From the NCBI GenBank assembly GCA_025769875.1, contig JAGFNK010000145.1, positions 48,328 through 112,327 on the forward strand: a stretch of DNA of 64,000 nucleotides, given 5' to 3'. Numbering within the stretch: the stretch's first letter is position 1; the number at the start of each line of letters is the position of its first letter. Positions 44,377-55,178 of this stretch are shown here, piece after piece. The stretch is from Russula earlei (taxonomy: Eukaryota; Basidiomycota; Agaricomycetes; Russulales; Russulaceae). Both the position numbers and the translations under genes were made by a program. The notes under the pieces are model-generated. The model saw nothing but the letters and a program-made list of their open reading frames with translations. It was not told where the DNA came from and ran no database searches.

Positions 44377-45749
44377 CTACAGGTTCTCCAACGCCTTCTT
44401 CACCTTCGTTAAAGCGATCGCATTTTCTTCCTCAGTTCCTACGGTAATGCGCAAACACCCTCCGCACCCTGCCTCACCGCCCCGATAGCGCACCACCACT
44501 CCCTCTTCTTCCGCAAGCGTGACATACACACGCTGCGCACGAACGTTATCCGGCACGGAGCCTCCCCGCGCAAGCACGGGAATCATGATAAAGTTGGCGT
44601 CTTGCGCGCCAATGGCGCGTCCGAGGCCCAGCTCCTTCAGACTGTGCAAACCGGACAGGAGTTTTGCCCGCGACGCATTGAGCGTTTCGTTGTTCTTGCG
44701 CACGGCGCTGATCGACGTAGGGGACAGAGCGCGCAGCGCGAGATGGGCTGTCGGCGTGCCGATGTTGTACGGTGCCTTGGTATTCGTGAGTATTTGGATG
44801 AGCGGTGGTTGAGCGATTGCAATGCCGAGCCTACCGAGAAAGATGAGGAACATGCGAAGAGGGGGAAGGCGGTCACGCACCGGATCGCGGCTAGCCCAAA
44901 GCTCTTGCTCAACGTCTGCATGACACAAAGGTTCGCGTATTCGGCTATAAGAGACACTGCGCTGCTGCCCGGTTCTGAGAAGTCGATGTAAGCCTCATCG
45001 ACGATCACGATCCCTTTGAATGGTTCGTAGTCGAGAATCGCCCGAATGGATGCGAGGGAGATAAGCGTCCCAGTGGGGTTTCCGGGCGAGCACAGAAATA
45101 TGAGCTTAATTGACGGATCGGCATCAATCGCCCTCTTTACCTGCATAACGCGTCCGTTAGAGAAGGAAGGGACGACAACAGAGACAAGAGACGTACCTCG
45201 TCCACACGCAGGCTGAATCGTCCCTTTTCTCCCCCCTCTCCACCTTCCGCGGACAGTTCGAGGTTAACCTTGACGATACCGACGTCAGTTGACTTGGGCG
45301 CATACCGCATACATACCATAGGTAGGCGGAGTGATGAGGATCTTTTCACGTCCCGGCGCGACGCAGACCCGCATAAGAAGATCGATGACCTCATCCGAAC
45401 CAACGCCGAGGAAGACATGATTTATGGAAGGCAGCCCACGCAACTCGGCTATGCGGCGCTTGATCTTGGGGTGGGACGGGTCCGGATAGCGATGGAGATC
45501 AAGGCCGAGGATAGGGTTGAGCTCCGCGACAACGTTGGAGTCCCCGTTGAGCTGAGAGGCGTCCTCGGACAGGGATATGGAGTGACCGAGAGCGTTCTCG
45601 TTCGCGTCCAGCAGGATGCCGGAGGAATAGTCGTCCCGAGCGCATCGATAAGGATGCAGAGTAAGTATGTTGGGCCGAATGACGCGCTCAATGTCGAAGT
45701 GCGCCGGTCGTGTTCGAACGGAGGAAGGCGCTAAGCCGATGATCGTCAT
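44377..45749 (-). CDS. his5: Histidinol-phosphate aminotransferase
   Basis: This PLP enzyme converts imidazole-acetol phosphate to histidinol phosphate in histidine biosynthesis. Exons on the minus strand: 45749-45288 (ATG 45749), 45286-45197, 45140-44881, 44830-44377, 422 codons in all. Motifs: ILLDANENALG, YPDPSHP, GVGSDEVIDLLMR, TPPTYGMYAVCAQVN, FLCSPGNPTGT, IVDEAYIDF and TLSKSFGLAAIR with the PLP-binding Lys; the C-terminus has LRITVGTEEEN. Introns are 56 and 50 nt, GT-AG. One extra base at 45287 breaks the frame between QVN and DVGIVKV with no intron possible. Because this is a single-copy biosynthetic gene with otherwise perfect conservation, I read it as a sequence error or a very recent mutation. 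Confidence 0.93.
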
Positions 45750-46489
45750 GTCTCAACCAATCAACCCTGCTGTGCACGCCCTCCCGGAAAAAAAAATTTT
45801 TGAGGAGTTGTGGGCGAGTGATGGTTGAAGCGGCGTGGGGAGATAAAACTATGCTCAGTGAACAGAAGAGATTGAGATTTAAGCGACGATCCACACACTA
45901 CGATATTGACCGTTGTGAGCACCAATCTAGTGTCCGGATCAATCAGAAAACTTTGCTATCATTCACCGGCTGGTTTTGCAATTATCACTGTCGCTGTTTG
46001 TCGGTGCTTCGGGCGCGGCCCGCGCGAGTCCCCCATCATCGCTAGCTCGTCTTTCATATTTCACTTCACTCAGCATCATGATGGACCCTTGCCATACCTG
46101 AGTTGCCTCTTCCTTCAACGCAGTGGCAATGCTGCATCGCGATGGCAGACTCGGAGTGTGGGACGATTCACAAGTGCGTATCTTTGACTGTGTCGGCGAT
46201 TCATCTCACGAACCTTACCCCAAAAGTGTGCCACTACTGGTGGCTGATGGGTAATTCCATTACTAGCCAGACGATCGCCTCACCGTAGCGCTACATCCTC
46301 ACTGATGAGCTCTCACCTGTACGTCGAGCGAGCTTCATTGTCACCATCCCTGAATTAATCAAGTCTCACGTAGTCGTCCTCGGCGAGGTGGTCCTTCCAA
46401 GGGCACGCGGAAAGGAAGCCATCGCGCACGTCGCCAGGGTATGTCTTTTTTTCTGAGCGTCCATAGCGACCACTGACCAATCGGTTTAG
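45750..46489. other. Upstream region of his5 and of the second F-box gene
   Basis: This divergent promoter region has no repeats. An exon ending CGCCAGG at 46438 with a GTATGT donor (intron 46439-46489) probably belongs to the F-box gene, but its own start cannot be placed. Confidence 0.4.
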
Positions 46490-47869
46490 ATCGGGTAACA
46501 ATCAACACGCTCTCCGATGATGTCCTCCTGGAAATATTATATTTCTATGTGAACAACCAGATATCTATAAGCGGGTGGCATACACTTGTCCAAGTGTGTC
46601 AAAGATGGCGATTTATCGTGTTTGTATCGCCACGTCGCCTCAACCTGCGAATCGAGTACACAGGAAAAAGTCCCACCTCTGAGTTACTGGACGTCTGGCC
46701 AGTCTTGCCGGTGGCGATACGTCCCACGACATTTTCAGTCCTCGAAATCATGTCTCGACTCCTGCTTGGGAAACATAGCTGCTTTCCTCGAGTCGGAGCA
46801 TCACCATCGCGTATGTTTAATCGACCTGCCCCGCATTCCGACTTCACATTTGGAAAGATTGGCAGCAGGGATGGCGAAACCATTCCCGAAACTTACATTT
46901 TTGCGTATGTTTGTGGAAGAAAATACGATGGCGTCCCTTCCGGATTCGTTCTTAGGCGGCGGATCAGCCCCACTTCTGGAACAACTCGCGTTGAAAAATT
47001 GTGCGTTTCCAGGAATCCCGAAGTTTCTTTTGTCTGCCAATCACCTCGTCGGCTTTTCCCTTCGGAACATTCCCGATTCCGGTTACTTTTCGCCCCAGGC
47101 GTTGGTCACCGCTCTGTCGGTCATGTCTAGACTTGTAATCCTTCGCGTTGATTTCCAATCCCCTCGATATCCGTCAAGTAGACCTCGACCTCCGCTCACA
47201 CGCACTGTCCTCCCTGCTCTCACCGATCTTCTGTTTCAAGGCGTTCACGAGTACTTGGAGGACTTACTGGCCCAAATCGAAGCTCCACTTCTCAACACAC
47301 TCTATATAACATTCTTCATGGACCTAGACTTTGTCGTCCCACAACTGCATCAGTTGATCAGTCGCACAGAATGGTTCAAGACATGCGACAGAGCATTTGT
47401 GTGCATTGCCCATCCTTTAGTCCGGTTTTCAATTTTCAGAGGAACAAATTGGTCTCCGGAGCTCTCCTTGGACTTCAGCTGTAGAGAGTTGGATTATCAG
47501 CTTTCATCGCTGGCCCAGGTCTTCAACTCATCCTTGCTCCTCCTCTCCACTTTGGCAGAGCTCGACATTGAGGATGATGTTCTTCCACATTCACAAACAC
47601 ACTGGAAAGGTGATATGGATCCCGCTCAATGGCTGGAACTTCTGGACCCGTTCATCGCTGTGAAGGTTCTGCGCCTATCCGATCAAGTTGGCCCACATGT
47701 CTGCCAAGCCCTGGAAGAGCTCGCCGAAGAAAGAGTGACAGAAGTGTTACCCGCGCTACAGAAGATTTTCTTGAGGGACCGGCCATTGAAACCTGTTCCG
47801 AAATATATTGAGCGATTCGTTGCCGCGCGACGACTCTCTGGTCACCCTGTGGTCGTCTACCCTTGGTGA
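46490..47869 (+). CDS. F-box-like / leucine-rich protein, paralogue, frameshifted
   Basis: After a 3' splice site at 46489 the frame reads NTLSDDVLLEILYFYVNN (F-box) and VCQRWRFIVFVSPRRLNLRI. Between 46710 and 46765 the frame shifts by one base, then runs to the stop at 47869: HHHRVCLIDLPRIPTSHLER, LPDSFLGGGSAPLLEQLALK, FLRDRPLKPVP. The protein matches the gene at 42345-43928 along its length. The shift may be a sequence error, as in neighbouring genes, or the gene may be a young pseudogene. An upstream exon ending at 46438 is likely. Confidence 0.7.
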
Positions 47870-48736
47870 AGCTGGGGAAAATATTCTAGCACCCGTCCAG
47901 GATCGATGAGTTCTTCATGCCTTTAACATCTGGTGTCATCTACCTTCTGTGCGATTCTCATTATTTGACTTGGGGCCTAGTTACCGTACCATTACTCAAA
48001 GCATGAATGTCCTGCAGAATCACACTCACACACGACGCAGCACACGCAACGGCCCAGGAGGAATTTTGCAAAAAGGAGGAGGATAGGGATAGGAAACCGC
48101 CTTCCGTGGGCTTTTTTCCTGCTCTCGGCATTGAAGGCGCCACTCCGTTCTGCCTCCCTCTTGCACGCACCGTTTCGAACACTGCTATAACGCTCTCTCC
48201 ATCCATCACCAACCCTTTCGGCGCCTGCGTCTGAGCGCTACTCGTTCCGCGCACCGTATCCTTCGTCCTTCACACGGTGCCGACATTCGATCTTCCTCGC
48301 ACGCGACAAATCTTCACTATCTCTTACATCTCTGAACACGTCCCGTTTCCGAAATGTATCTACAAAGATCTTACCTCGCGCGGCTGATCGCTAGTCGCAT
48401 TTAATGAAGCTCCTAGTGAAATCTCCCCTCCAACTGCCCTTCATTCGGGTTTTCATGCCACCTTTGTTGTTCAGATGGTCGGTGTGTGCAACGCCCTAGC
48501 TTATGAACGAAGGAAAAATACAAAGGTTTGATCACATGTCTGTAGTAGTAGAGCATCGAGGTTGCTAGAAAGAGGTTGTCACCGCAATCCTCCACTTCCA
48601 GCTGAATATACAGAGCATGTTACACACGCCTCCTCTCCATGGTCAAGCTCGAAGTACTTCGATGCATGCTATTATCTCAATACACTGATGCCTACCATTT
48701 GATTCAAGAGATGTCGGGGCCCCATCAACGTCTACG
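47870..48736. other. Intergenic region between convergent genes
   Basis: It lies 3' of the F-box gene and 3' of the carboxypeptidase gene. A 75-codon frame at 48007-48234 has no domain and I do not call it. No repeat is seen. Confidence 0.4.
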
Positions 48737-50663
48737 TCATGTACCAGAGAGCTGGTCGCCTGACATGATCTGCGTGAACATTTGCAGCGCTGCTGCCCCC
48801 CGGGGAACGCCCCGCCATAAGTACGCGGGAACTTCATGCCCTGCTCCGAAGACGCGTAGGTACGAGAACGTGCCCGCGTTCTTGTACAGACCCGCGGGCG
48901 CGCCATTGACCGTAAAGTTCGCGAAGCTCTGCTTGGCGAACAGCGACGAGAACTGCGTCTGCAGTGAATCGACCTGCGCATACAGCCGATGGGGTCAGCG
49001 CGAGAGGCAAGACGAGGGGTCAGAGGAGGCGGAGAACCCGCGTACCATGGCCTCGACGCCCATATAGTTGACGATGTAATCTGCATCACCGTCGTAGATC
49101 ACCGTGCGGACGCCAGCGTTGATGACCGTTTCGAGGTCCGGTCGTGCAGAGCGCATCAAATCGCCAGTCGCCGCGAAATTATCGTACACTCCTTGGTTGG
49201 TTTCCTGCCACGTAGCCTCCGCGCCGATCTTACGCGCCAGAGTCGGGTCGGTAAGATAGGCGTCAAGGGAAGGTGGGTATGGGTCAGGGTTCGCCACAGG
49301 CACGTAATATACGTCCCACCCTCCTGAAAGTGGTGACAGGATCTCTCTGTCGCAGTACTCCTGTGCGCCCGAGCAGTCCAGGTCGGTTCCCTCATCATTA
49401 CAGGCGGTTATCTGCATCGTGATGAATGAATGCATGTAGACTTGATTCGACTAGGGAGAAAGAACCGACCCGATCCTTGCAACCACCCTGCAGGACCCAG
49501 GCCCTCTCGGCAGATGCGATAACCGGCGGGTCTACCAAAGGGTGATATGGATTCGACTGGGCATACTCTATGTATCCAGGGTATTGCGAAACGGGATCCT
49601 AATAGATCTCTTAGCAACGGGTTGGCCAGTGAGGCATGCCTGAGCATCGTACTGTGATACCATTGCCAATCCCGAGCACCTTTAGGTTGATGGGTACACC
49701 AGTAACTGTTTCGGATTTTATCGCAGCATTCTGCTTCAAGAAATATCTGCGAGAGCTCATAGTTGACGATGTGAAAGTGGTCACGTCGTGAGACGCACGC
49801 AGCAAACGTAGGTCCGTAGTGGCCTCCGTATGACTCGGTCCAGATTCCAAATTCTCGAGAGGCGTACTTTCCGAATCGGGAATCCGCAAACCAGATTTGT
49901 AGGAACTGCCATACGTCTGCAGCTGCTAGCAAAGAGGTGTCGGTGGTTGCGGTTCCGTACGAGAAGCCAACGCCGACGGGCTGGTCGATGAATAACCTGG
50001 ACTACTATTCAGGTATCGCAGAAGAAGCAATGAATGACAGAGACATACACGTTCGCATCGTTATTCCAAGACATCGGGTTCAGATCAACTCGGGTGCTCT
50101 GGTTATTAATGCGGCAGGGACCAAGCTCCTGGAACAAACCAATCATGCTGGAACTTCCTGGCTAATTTAGATTTCTGAGCTTCATGGAAGAACCGAGAGC
50201 CAACCAGTATTACTCACGCCGCCATTAAACCATGTTATGAGGGGTGCGGTATCAGGATTGTTACGTGCGGCAAAGAACCAGAACCTGTCGGTGTGCTGTT
50301 CATGAGAACGTCACTTCGAGCTCATGGAGTGCAACACAAACCAGATGCTCTTATCTTCGGCCAAATCACCATATCCGGATGCCTGATAGACCCCTGGTGT
50401 AGTCTCTACCAAAAACAATCAATACGAGGGCGGATACCTCGCAAACAAAAAAAGCGCCCACCACAAATGCCAGAATTTTCCACGACACGAAGATCACCCG
50501 GGGTTGGAGAATCACCGATCGAGACGGTCATTTTAATGTTCTTGGACGCTTTCGCATTGGGGGAGGGAACACCACCGACAACGCCTTCCACACTCGGTAT
50601 TTGTCCGCCGTTGATCAGCGCGGGGAGGGCAAACATCGCGATGAGCGCAGAATGGACAAGCAT
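48737..50663 (-). CDS. Secreted serine carboxypeptidase (S10)
   Basis: S10 enzymes remove C-terminal residues from peptides at acid pH, in the vacuole or outside the cell. Nine exons fit: 50663-50462, 50405-50342, 50284-50218, 50161-50049, 49996-49799, 49746-49653, 49598-49470, 49411-49046, 48973-48737; all joins keep frame and give 489 residues. [19 protein letters not shown] is a likely signal peptide. Motifs: [38 protein letters not shown] (catalytic Ser; Thr replaces the usual Gly before Glu), [14 protein letters not shown] (Asp) and [11 protein letters not shown] (His). WNND in the family core is present. The intron at 49469-49412 starts GTCGGT, a weak donor. No in-frame stop was found, so it is probably active. 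Confidence 0.92.
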
Positions 50664-52428
50664 GTCTGACGAGGAGCCGAGAGATCGCCATTCGATACCT
50701 TTATATTGAAAGCAAATGGGACCTGGTCCAGCTGCGTTGGGAATAGGACAATGTCGTCCTCGTGTGGGGCGCATGTCTCTTCCTTATACGCATCTTAGGA
50801 AGACGACACCACAGGGGACAGTGGTACTGCGCGCAATTCACCGGAGACGCGCGAAAAAGCGAATTGGGGTGCCTATCCAGCAAAAGTGCACCGCGCTCCC
50901 TATGCCATACGGAATGCGATCCAACAGAAGGGGGAGGGCGCGCTGCTCAACGACGAAAAAACAGAACCTCATCCTTGGGACTGTGCATGGGCCCGCGGGT
51001 TATCAGGTAATCCCTACAACCTGGAGCGAGGGGCCTAGCCTCTGTCATGTCAACTGTCAAACCGTGACAGAGTGGTGTTGTAGTGTTGGTGGTGGAGGCC
51101 CGCCCGGTGGCGCCTACATTCACGTGACGTCAAGTACTTAGGCTCAGTCCGGTCCGGAAATCCAACCCACCCATGACACTCCTGCCAACCTCATGAATAA
51201 ATGATTTCGAGTGCTGCAGTATGAACAGAGTGGTCATTTGAACACGACCAGGCACCGCAAACCCGCGGACCTGCGGAATTGTCCGCAACACTGGCAGATG
51301 GTGGACCTGCACACCAGACTCGGATCCTCCCAATCCTACCAGTGCTCGGGACTGCAATACATAAGGCCAACAAGTGCTCCATCCCCATCCCTGTCGACCA
51401 ACCAGTTCCTGTTGGACCATGCGAACATCACGCAATACGAAGAACTCGTTATCTTTGATGCTGCTCAGTTTTTGGGTGGCGAGATGCGGTATATCCGGGA
51501 GTCCTCTTTACACCTGTAATCGGGCGCCCCTTTCGTCTTACTCCCTGTGCCCATGTTGTGAGCTTTCATCTTATCTGATCGCCCGGTAATGAATTGCGCG
51601 TCATTCACACATAACCGACAATGCTACGGTGGTCCGACTCAGCCATAGTAACACTGATTTTTTGCCGTATTTTGTCGGCAGAACCCCAGCCAAGCTTCGT
51701 GACATACTGTCCTACAATTCCAATGAACCTTGGAGCCTTGCAACGTGAATTAGGTGTATGTCTGCCTTACTTATCGAGTCGCCGAGCAATCCCGAGTTGC
51801 TTGTGTCGTGCGCAGCATGTAAATCGAAGTGGCCAACTGAATGAATTCTACTGCCCACGTGGCAAGGTATCCCTGACTGCGCGTTTAACGCGCTGGCGGG
51901 AACCTCAAATTGAACTGGTGGTAGCAGTCGTATTCGTCCAAGTAAGACGGTGACAACACAAATAAGGCTACTCCCTGTACAATTGAACGTATGCTCACCT
52001 CAGTACGAGACAGAGGTGACTAGGATGGACCAAATATGCAGAGTTTGGGTCGTTTATGCGAGGTCAGGAGTGTACTATCGAGCCCTGCCGTCCCAGGCTA
52101 TCTAGGTGATTTGAGGTTCGTAGGGATGGTGATATAGAGGGGAAAAGGCGAAAGCCAAACAAGGTGCAACGTCAGTCAGTCCCTTCTAGTGGCATGCATG
52201 TGAGATTCATGAGAACATCCAAAAAATGTAAGGGCTTACCAGGGTCAAGCAGAGCGCACGCCTGATGTATCTCATGAACGACGGTCGTCGACGCGCCTCC
52301 TCCCCCTGTGGTGAACATTGCTTTGAAAACAAAAATCCGCGCGCGGCTGCTGTCTAGAGCGATCGTGGGAACCCACGAGAACAGAAGAGAACGTGTTTCG
52401 ATGGCTGTGAGATCAGTGAACATTTAAT
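50664..52428. other. Long intergenic region, no gene supported
   Basis: Several frames of 60-140 codons exist, for example 50716-51141 on the plus strand and 51130-51435 on the minus strand. They show neither domains nor splice-linked continuation. The start of this region must hold the carboxypeptidase promoter. I see no RNA gene or repeat partner. Confidence 0.4.
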
Positions 52429-52433
52429 AAGAA

Positions 52434-52658
52434 TGTTGGACGTGCAGCCACTAAGTGCCGCGCGAACGGACAATCCGGACCGTCCGTGTGAATAATTCGA
52501 ATTGTTTTTTTCTACTGACCTCAATCTATGAGGGAAAAAAATTCCTTTACACTTGCTTTAAAGCTAATAGTGTACATAGTTATAATTCTATAGGTTGGAT
52601 AACTGACCAATACAGTCTTTTATACACAAGACTGAGTTATAATCCTACAGCTCCATCA
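52434..52658 (+). repeat. Solo LTR, family F5 (copy 2)
   Basis: This 225-bp TGTTGGACGTGCAG...GCTCCATCA unit is flanked by AAGAA (52429-52433 and 52659-52663). It is similar along its length to 17281-17527, so the copia-2 family also reached gene-rich DNA. Confidence 0.88.
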
Positions 52659-52663
52659 AAGAA

Positions 52664-53024
52664 TACATTGATTTCAGTGCAGGCCCCTGCTGGTGCGCGA
52701 GGCGGATCACCGCGGGTCCATCTTGTTCGCACAGTTAACGGTTGCGAATCCTTGACATAAGGATGTGTATCGCGGCGGTATTGCTTCCACGTTGGGCGCT
52801 TCTCGTCTTCTTTCCTAATGACCTGATACCATATAACAGCATGGCAAAACGACATCATATTCATTACGATTTACGCAAAGTCCGGGCCAGGCAGAAAGGC
52901 GTGAAAACAGCGTTATCTCTCTATCGCAGATACCCTCAACACGACGTGTCATTGGAAGCCCTAAAGTCGTAAAGCGAAGGCTCGACTGTGTATCATCGGC
53001 CATTTCGGTTTGTCACAGGTCGAA
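52664..53024. other. Intergenic region downstream of ftr1
   Basis: Nothing beyond short open frames is seen. It separates the F5 solo LTR from the 3' end of the permease gene. Confidence 0.4.
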
Positions 53025-54533
53025 TCATCTTGGAAGTTCGGATATTTGGTCGCCCGGGCCTTCCGGCGCGGGCACCTTCTCATGAACGACGTCCGCGTCC
53101 GCTGCCTGGCGAAGGCGTCTTGCCTTACCGGCTGCGCTCTCGAATCCGAATACTCGTAGGCGGCCCTCGCGCCACTTGAAGACCACCAGAGTCGCAATGA
53201 CGGCTATCCAGTAGAATACGTAGGAAAGCACGGTGCCAACTATATGGAAAGGGCATGGGGAAGGATGAAGGCAGAGATCAAAGAGGAAAGGCATACTCGT
53301 TGCACTGTTTGTCCATCCCGTGATTGCACCGAAGATTAACCAGCCATTTCCATCTAAATAGTTGTCGGCGTTGCAGCAGTCGAGGTGCCAGACGTTGCCA
53401 TGCACATCGAACGAGCCAGGACCATCTCCTCTTGCGTCGTCGGCATCTATGCCGAGACTCCATGGGGTATCAGATGCCAGCATGGCAATACGAAGCGAGT
53501 GAGAAGACACACAGGTGGTTGTATGCATTCTTCTCGTAGGATTTGATGGCTTTGCTGAAGAGTCCGGCACCGATGAGCAGGAGAAAGTTGGTCATCACGA
53601 CAAGGAAAACCGAAAGTGCTGGACAGAGCCAGATAATCAGAAACTAAACCAGGGCCGGCACCGGAACTGATACTTACTAGAACGGCTGGCGAATGTGTAG
53701 ATAATGAAGCCACAGCTGAGACCACAAATAATACCGGCAATGGCGGCGATTGGAATAGATTTCGCCGACTGGCCGAGGGAAACACCTCCAACGAAGACGA
53801 CCGCTTCCAGTCCCTCGCGCAGGACAATGACAAAGGGAAGCGTGAAAAGGGCCCACTTTCCCGTTCTGGCTGTGCCGGTTCTATCTACCAACGCCGCATC
53901 AACACACGCAGGAGAGTAAGTATGAATCCTACTCTGTTCTTCGAAAGATTGCTGAAGCTTGATGCGCCATTTAGTCTTCGCGCCATCCAGCTTGAGCATG
54001 GTGATACCCATTACAAAGATTAAGATTGAGGCAATAAGCCGGAACGTGCCTGTATCCTGGTATTATGGAAATATCCGATTGAGATTTTGAGAAGAGATCA
54101 CCTTCCCACAGTTCTTCGGATTTTTGGTAGAGGTTGGACGCCTTGGTGAACCAAATGGCAACGAACGTGGCACCGATCGCGGCTGCAATGATAAAGCCGA
54201 CCAGAGAGCCAAGAAAGATCTAAGGTGTCGTGTCAGGGACACGCAGTGTGTGGCGTTTAGAGAGGAGCATCCCTGGAAGCGCATCTTGCGAATGAGACTT
54301 CGGTTCTGCTGCTGGACCACATTCTCGTCGCTGAAGCGCTCTCGTGACGAGATTTCGATACCATCTTTTTTGCTGTTTTCCTCATGGGATGTACTCTGCC
54401 GCTCCACGTTGTGGGGGCCCAGATGTACGATCTGTTCCACGAGGCCGAGGAGAATGGCGACAATCATCGCGGCTTCGAGGCTCTCACGGAAGACAATGAA
54501 GAATATAGGGATGGAAAAGAGGGTACCGGCCAT
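53025..54533 (-). CDS. ftr1: High-affinity iron permease
   Basis: Ftr1 is the plasma-membrane permease that takes up ferric iron delivered by the partner ferroxidase. Exons on the minus strand: 54533-54273, 54219-54102, 54049-53678, 53618-53513, 53457-53297, 53239-53025, giving 410 residues. The two iron-binding helices show FIVFRESLEAAMIVA near the N-terminus and FVIVLREGLEAVVFVGG in the middle, both RE.LE motifs. Further membrane segments include SLVGFIIAAAIGATFVAIWF, IAAIAGIICGLSCGFIIYTF and SYVFYWIAVIATLVVFKW. An acidic loop WHLDCCNADNY matches the family. The first intron (54272-54220) would start GG rather than GT. It is divergent from the ferroxidase gene, 645 bp apart. Confidence 0.93.
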
Positions 54534-54663
54534 GATGGGGAGAAGAAAGAGGGCAGGCCGTGCCTGGGGGATACATCCTGAAGAGGGGAATATAAGGGGG
54601 AGAGCAAGCGGGACGTTGAGCGTTTCAGTCGGCAGGGCCGATGTTTCGGGGGGGTTACTTTAT

Positions 54664-54672
54664 TTATCAGAT
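54664..54672 (-). promoter_or_regulatory. Candidate iron-GATA factor site 1
   Basis: The minus strand reads ATCTGATAA, a perfect ATCWGATAA, the extended site of SreA/Urbs1-type iron-regulatory GATA repressors. It lies 131 bp upstream of the ftr1 ATG. Confidence 0.65.
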
Positions 54673-54915
54673 TAGATTATTTTTCCCATCCGCGTTTCCT
54701 CCTTACAAGTACCGATGAATGAAAAAAAAAATTAGGGGCGGCTGTAACGCGCGTGTTGCCTCTCTCTGCCTTTACCTAACTCGGTTGATGAGCGGAACCG
54801 CGGAGACTTTGGCCGACATTCTGCTCGGCTCTCGGGGATGCCCACCTCCAACTTGCTTTTGTGTAGTGGAGCGGGATAGACAAGATGGGGACAGGATCTG
54901 ACAGGCCCTGTCGTA

Positions 54916-54924
54916 ATCTGATAA
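54916..54924 (+). promoter_or_regulatory. Candidate iron-GATA factor site 2
   Basis: ATCTGATAA, a perfect ATCWGATAA, lies in the middle of the shared ftr1-fet3 promoter region. Confidence 0.65.
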
Positions 54925-54966
54925 GCGGCGTTGATGGGAACCAATTAGGAACAAATACAATGTATT

Positions 54967-54975
54967 ATCAGATAA
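54967..54975 (+). promoter_or_regulatory. Candidate iron-GATA factor site 3
   Basis: ATCAGATAA, a perfect ATCWGATAA, starts 51 bp after site 2 (about five helical turns) and about 200 bp upstream of the fet3 ATG. Confidence 0.65.
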
Positions 54976-55178
54976 CGACATGGGTTCGATCACTCCCCTA
55001 AAACTGAATGCTTCACCCATCACCCGACTGTCCCTGTTCAACCCAAAAGCCGGAAGGTCGCCGGAAGGTCGTTGGAATGATCGTTCTTTTGCTCAAAAGG
55101 ACCCTGTTAGCTCATTCCGGCCCGTTTCAACCTCCCTCCATTTCTTCTCCCCTCTAACGTAGCGCCTTGCCTTCCGCC

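Noticed and set aside
46490..47869. Calling the second F-box gene a certain pseudogene
   Set aside because: Its single frameshift resembles the indels seen in essential neighbours, so sequence error is at least as likely.
50716..51141. 141-codon open frame upstream of the carboxypeptidase
   Set aside because: It overlaps other frames on both strands and lacks recognisable features.
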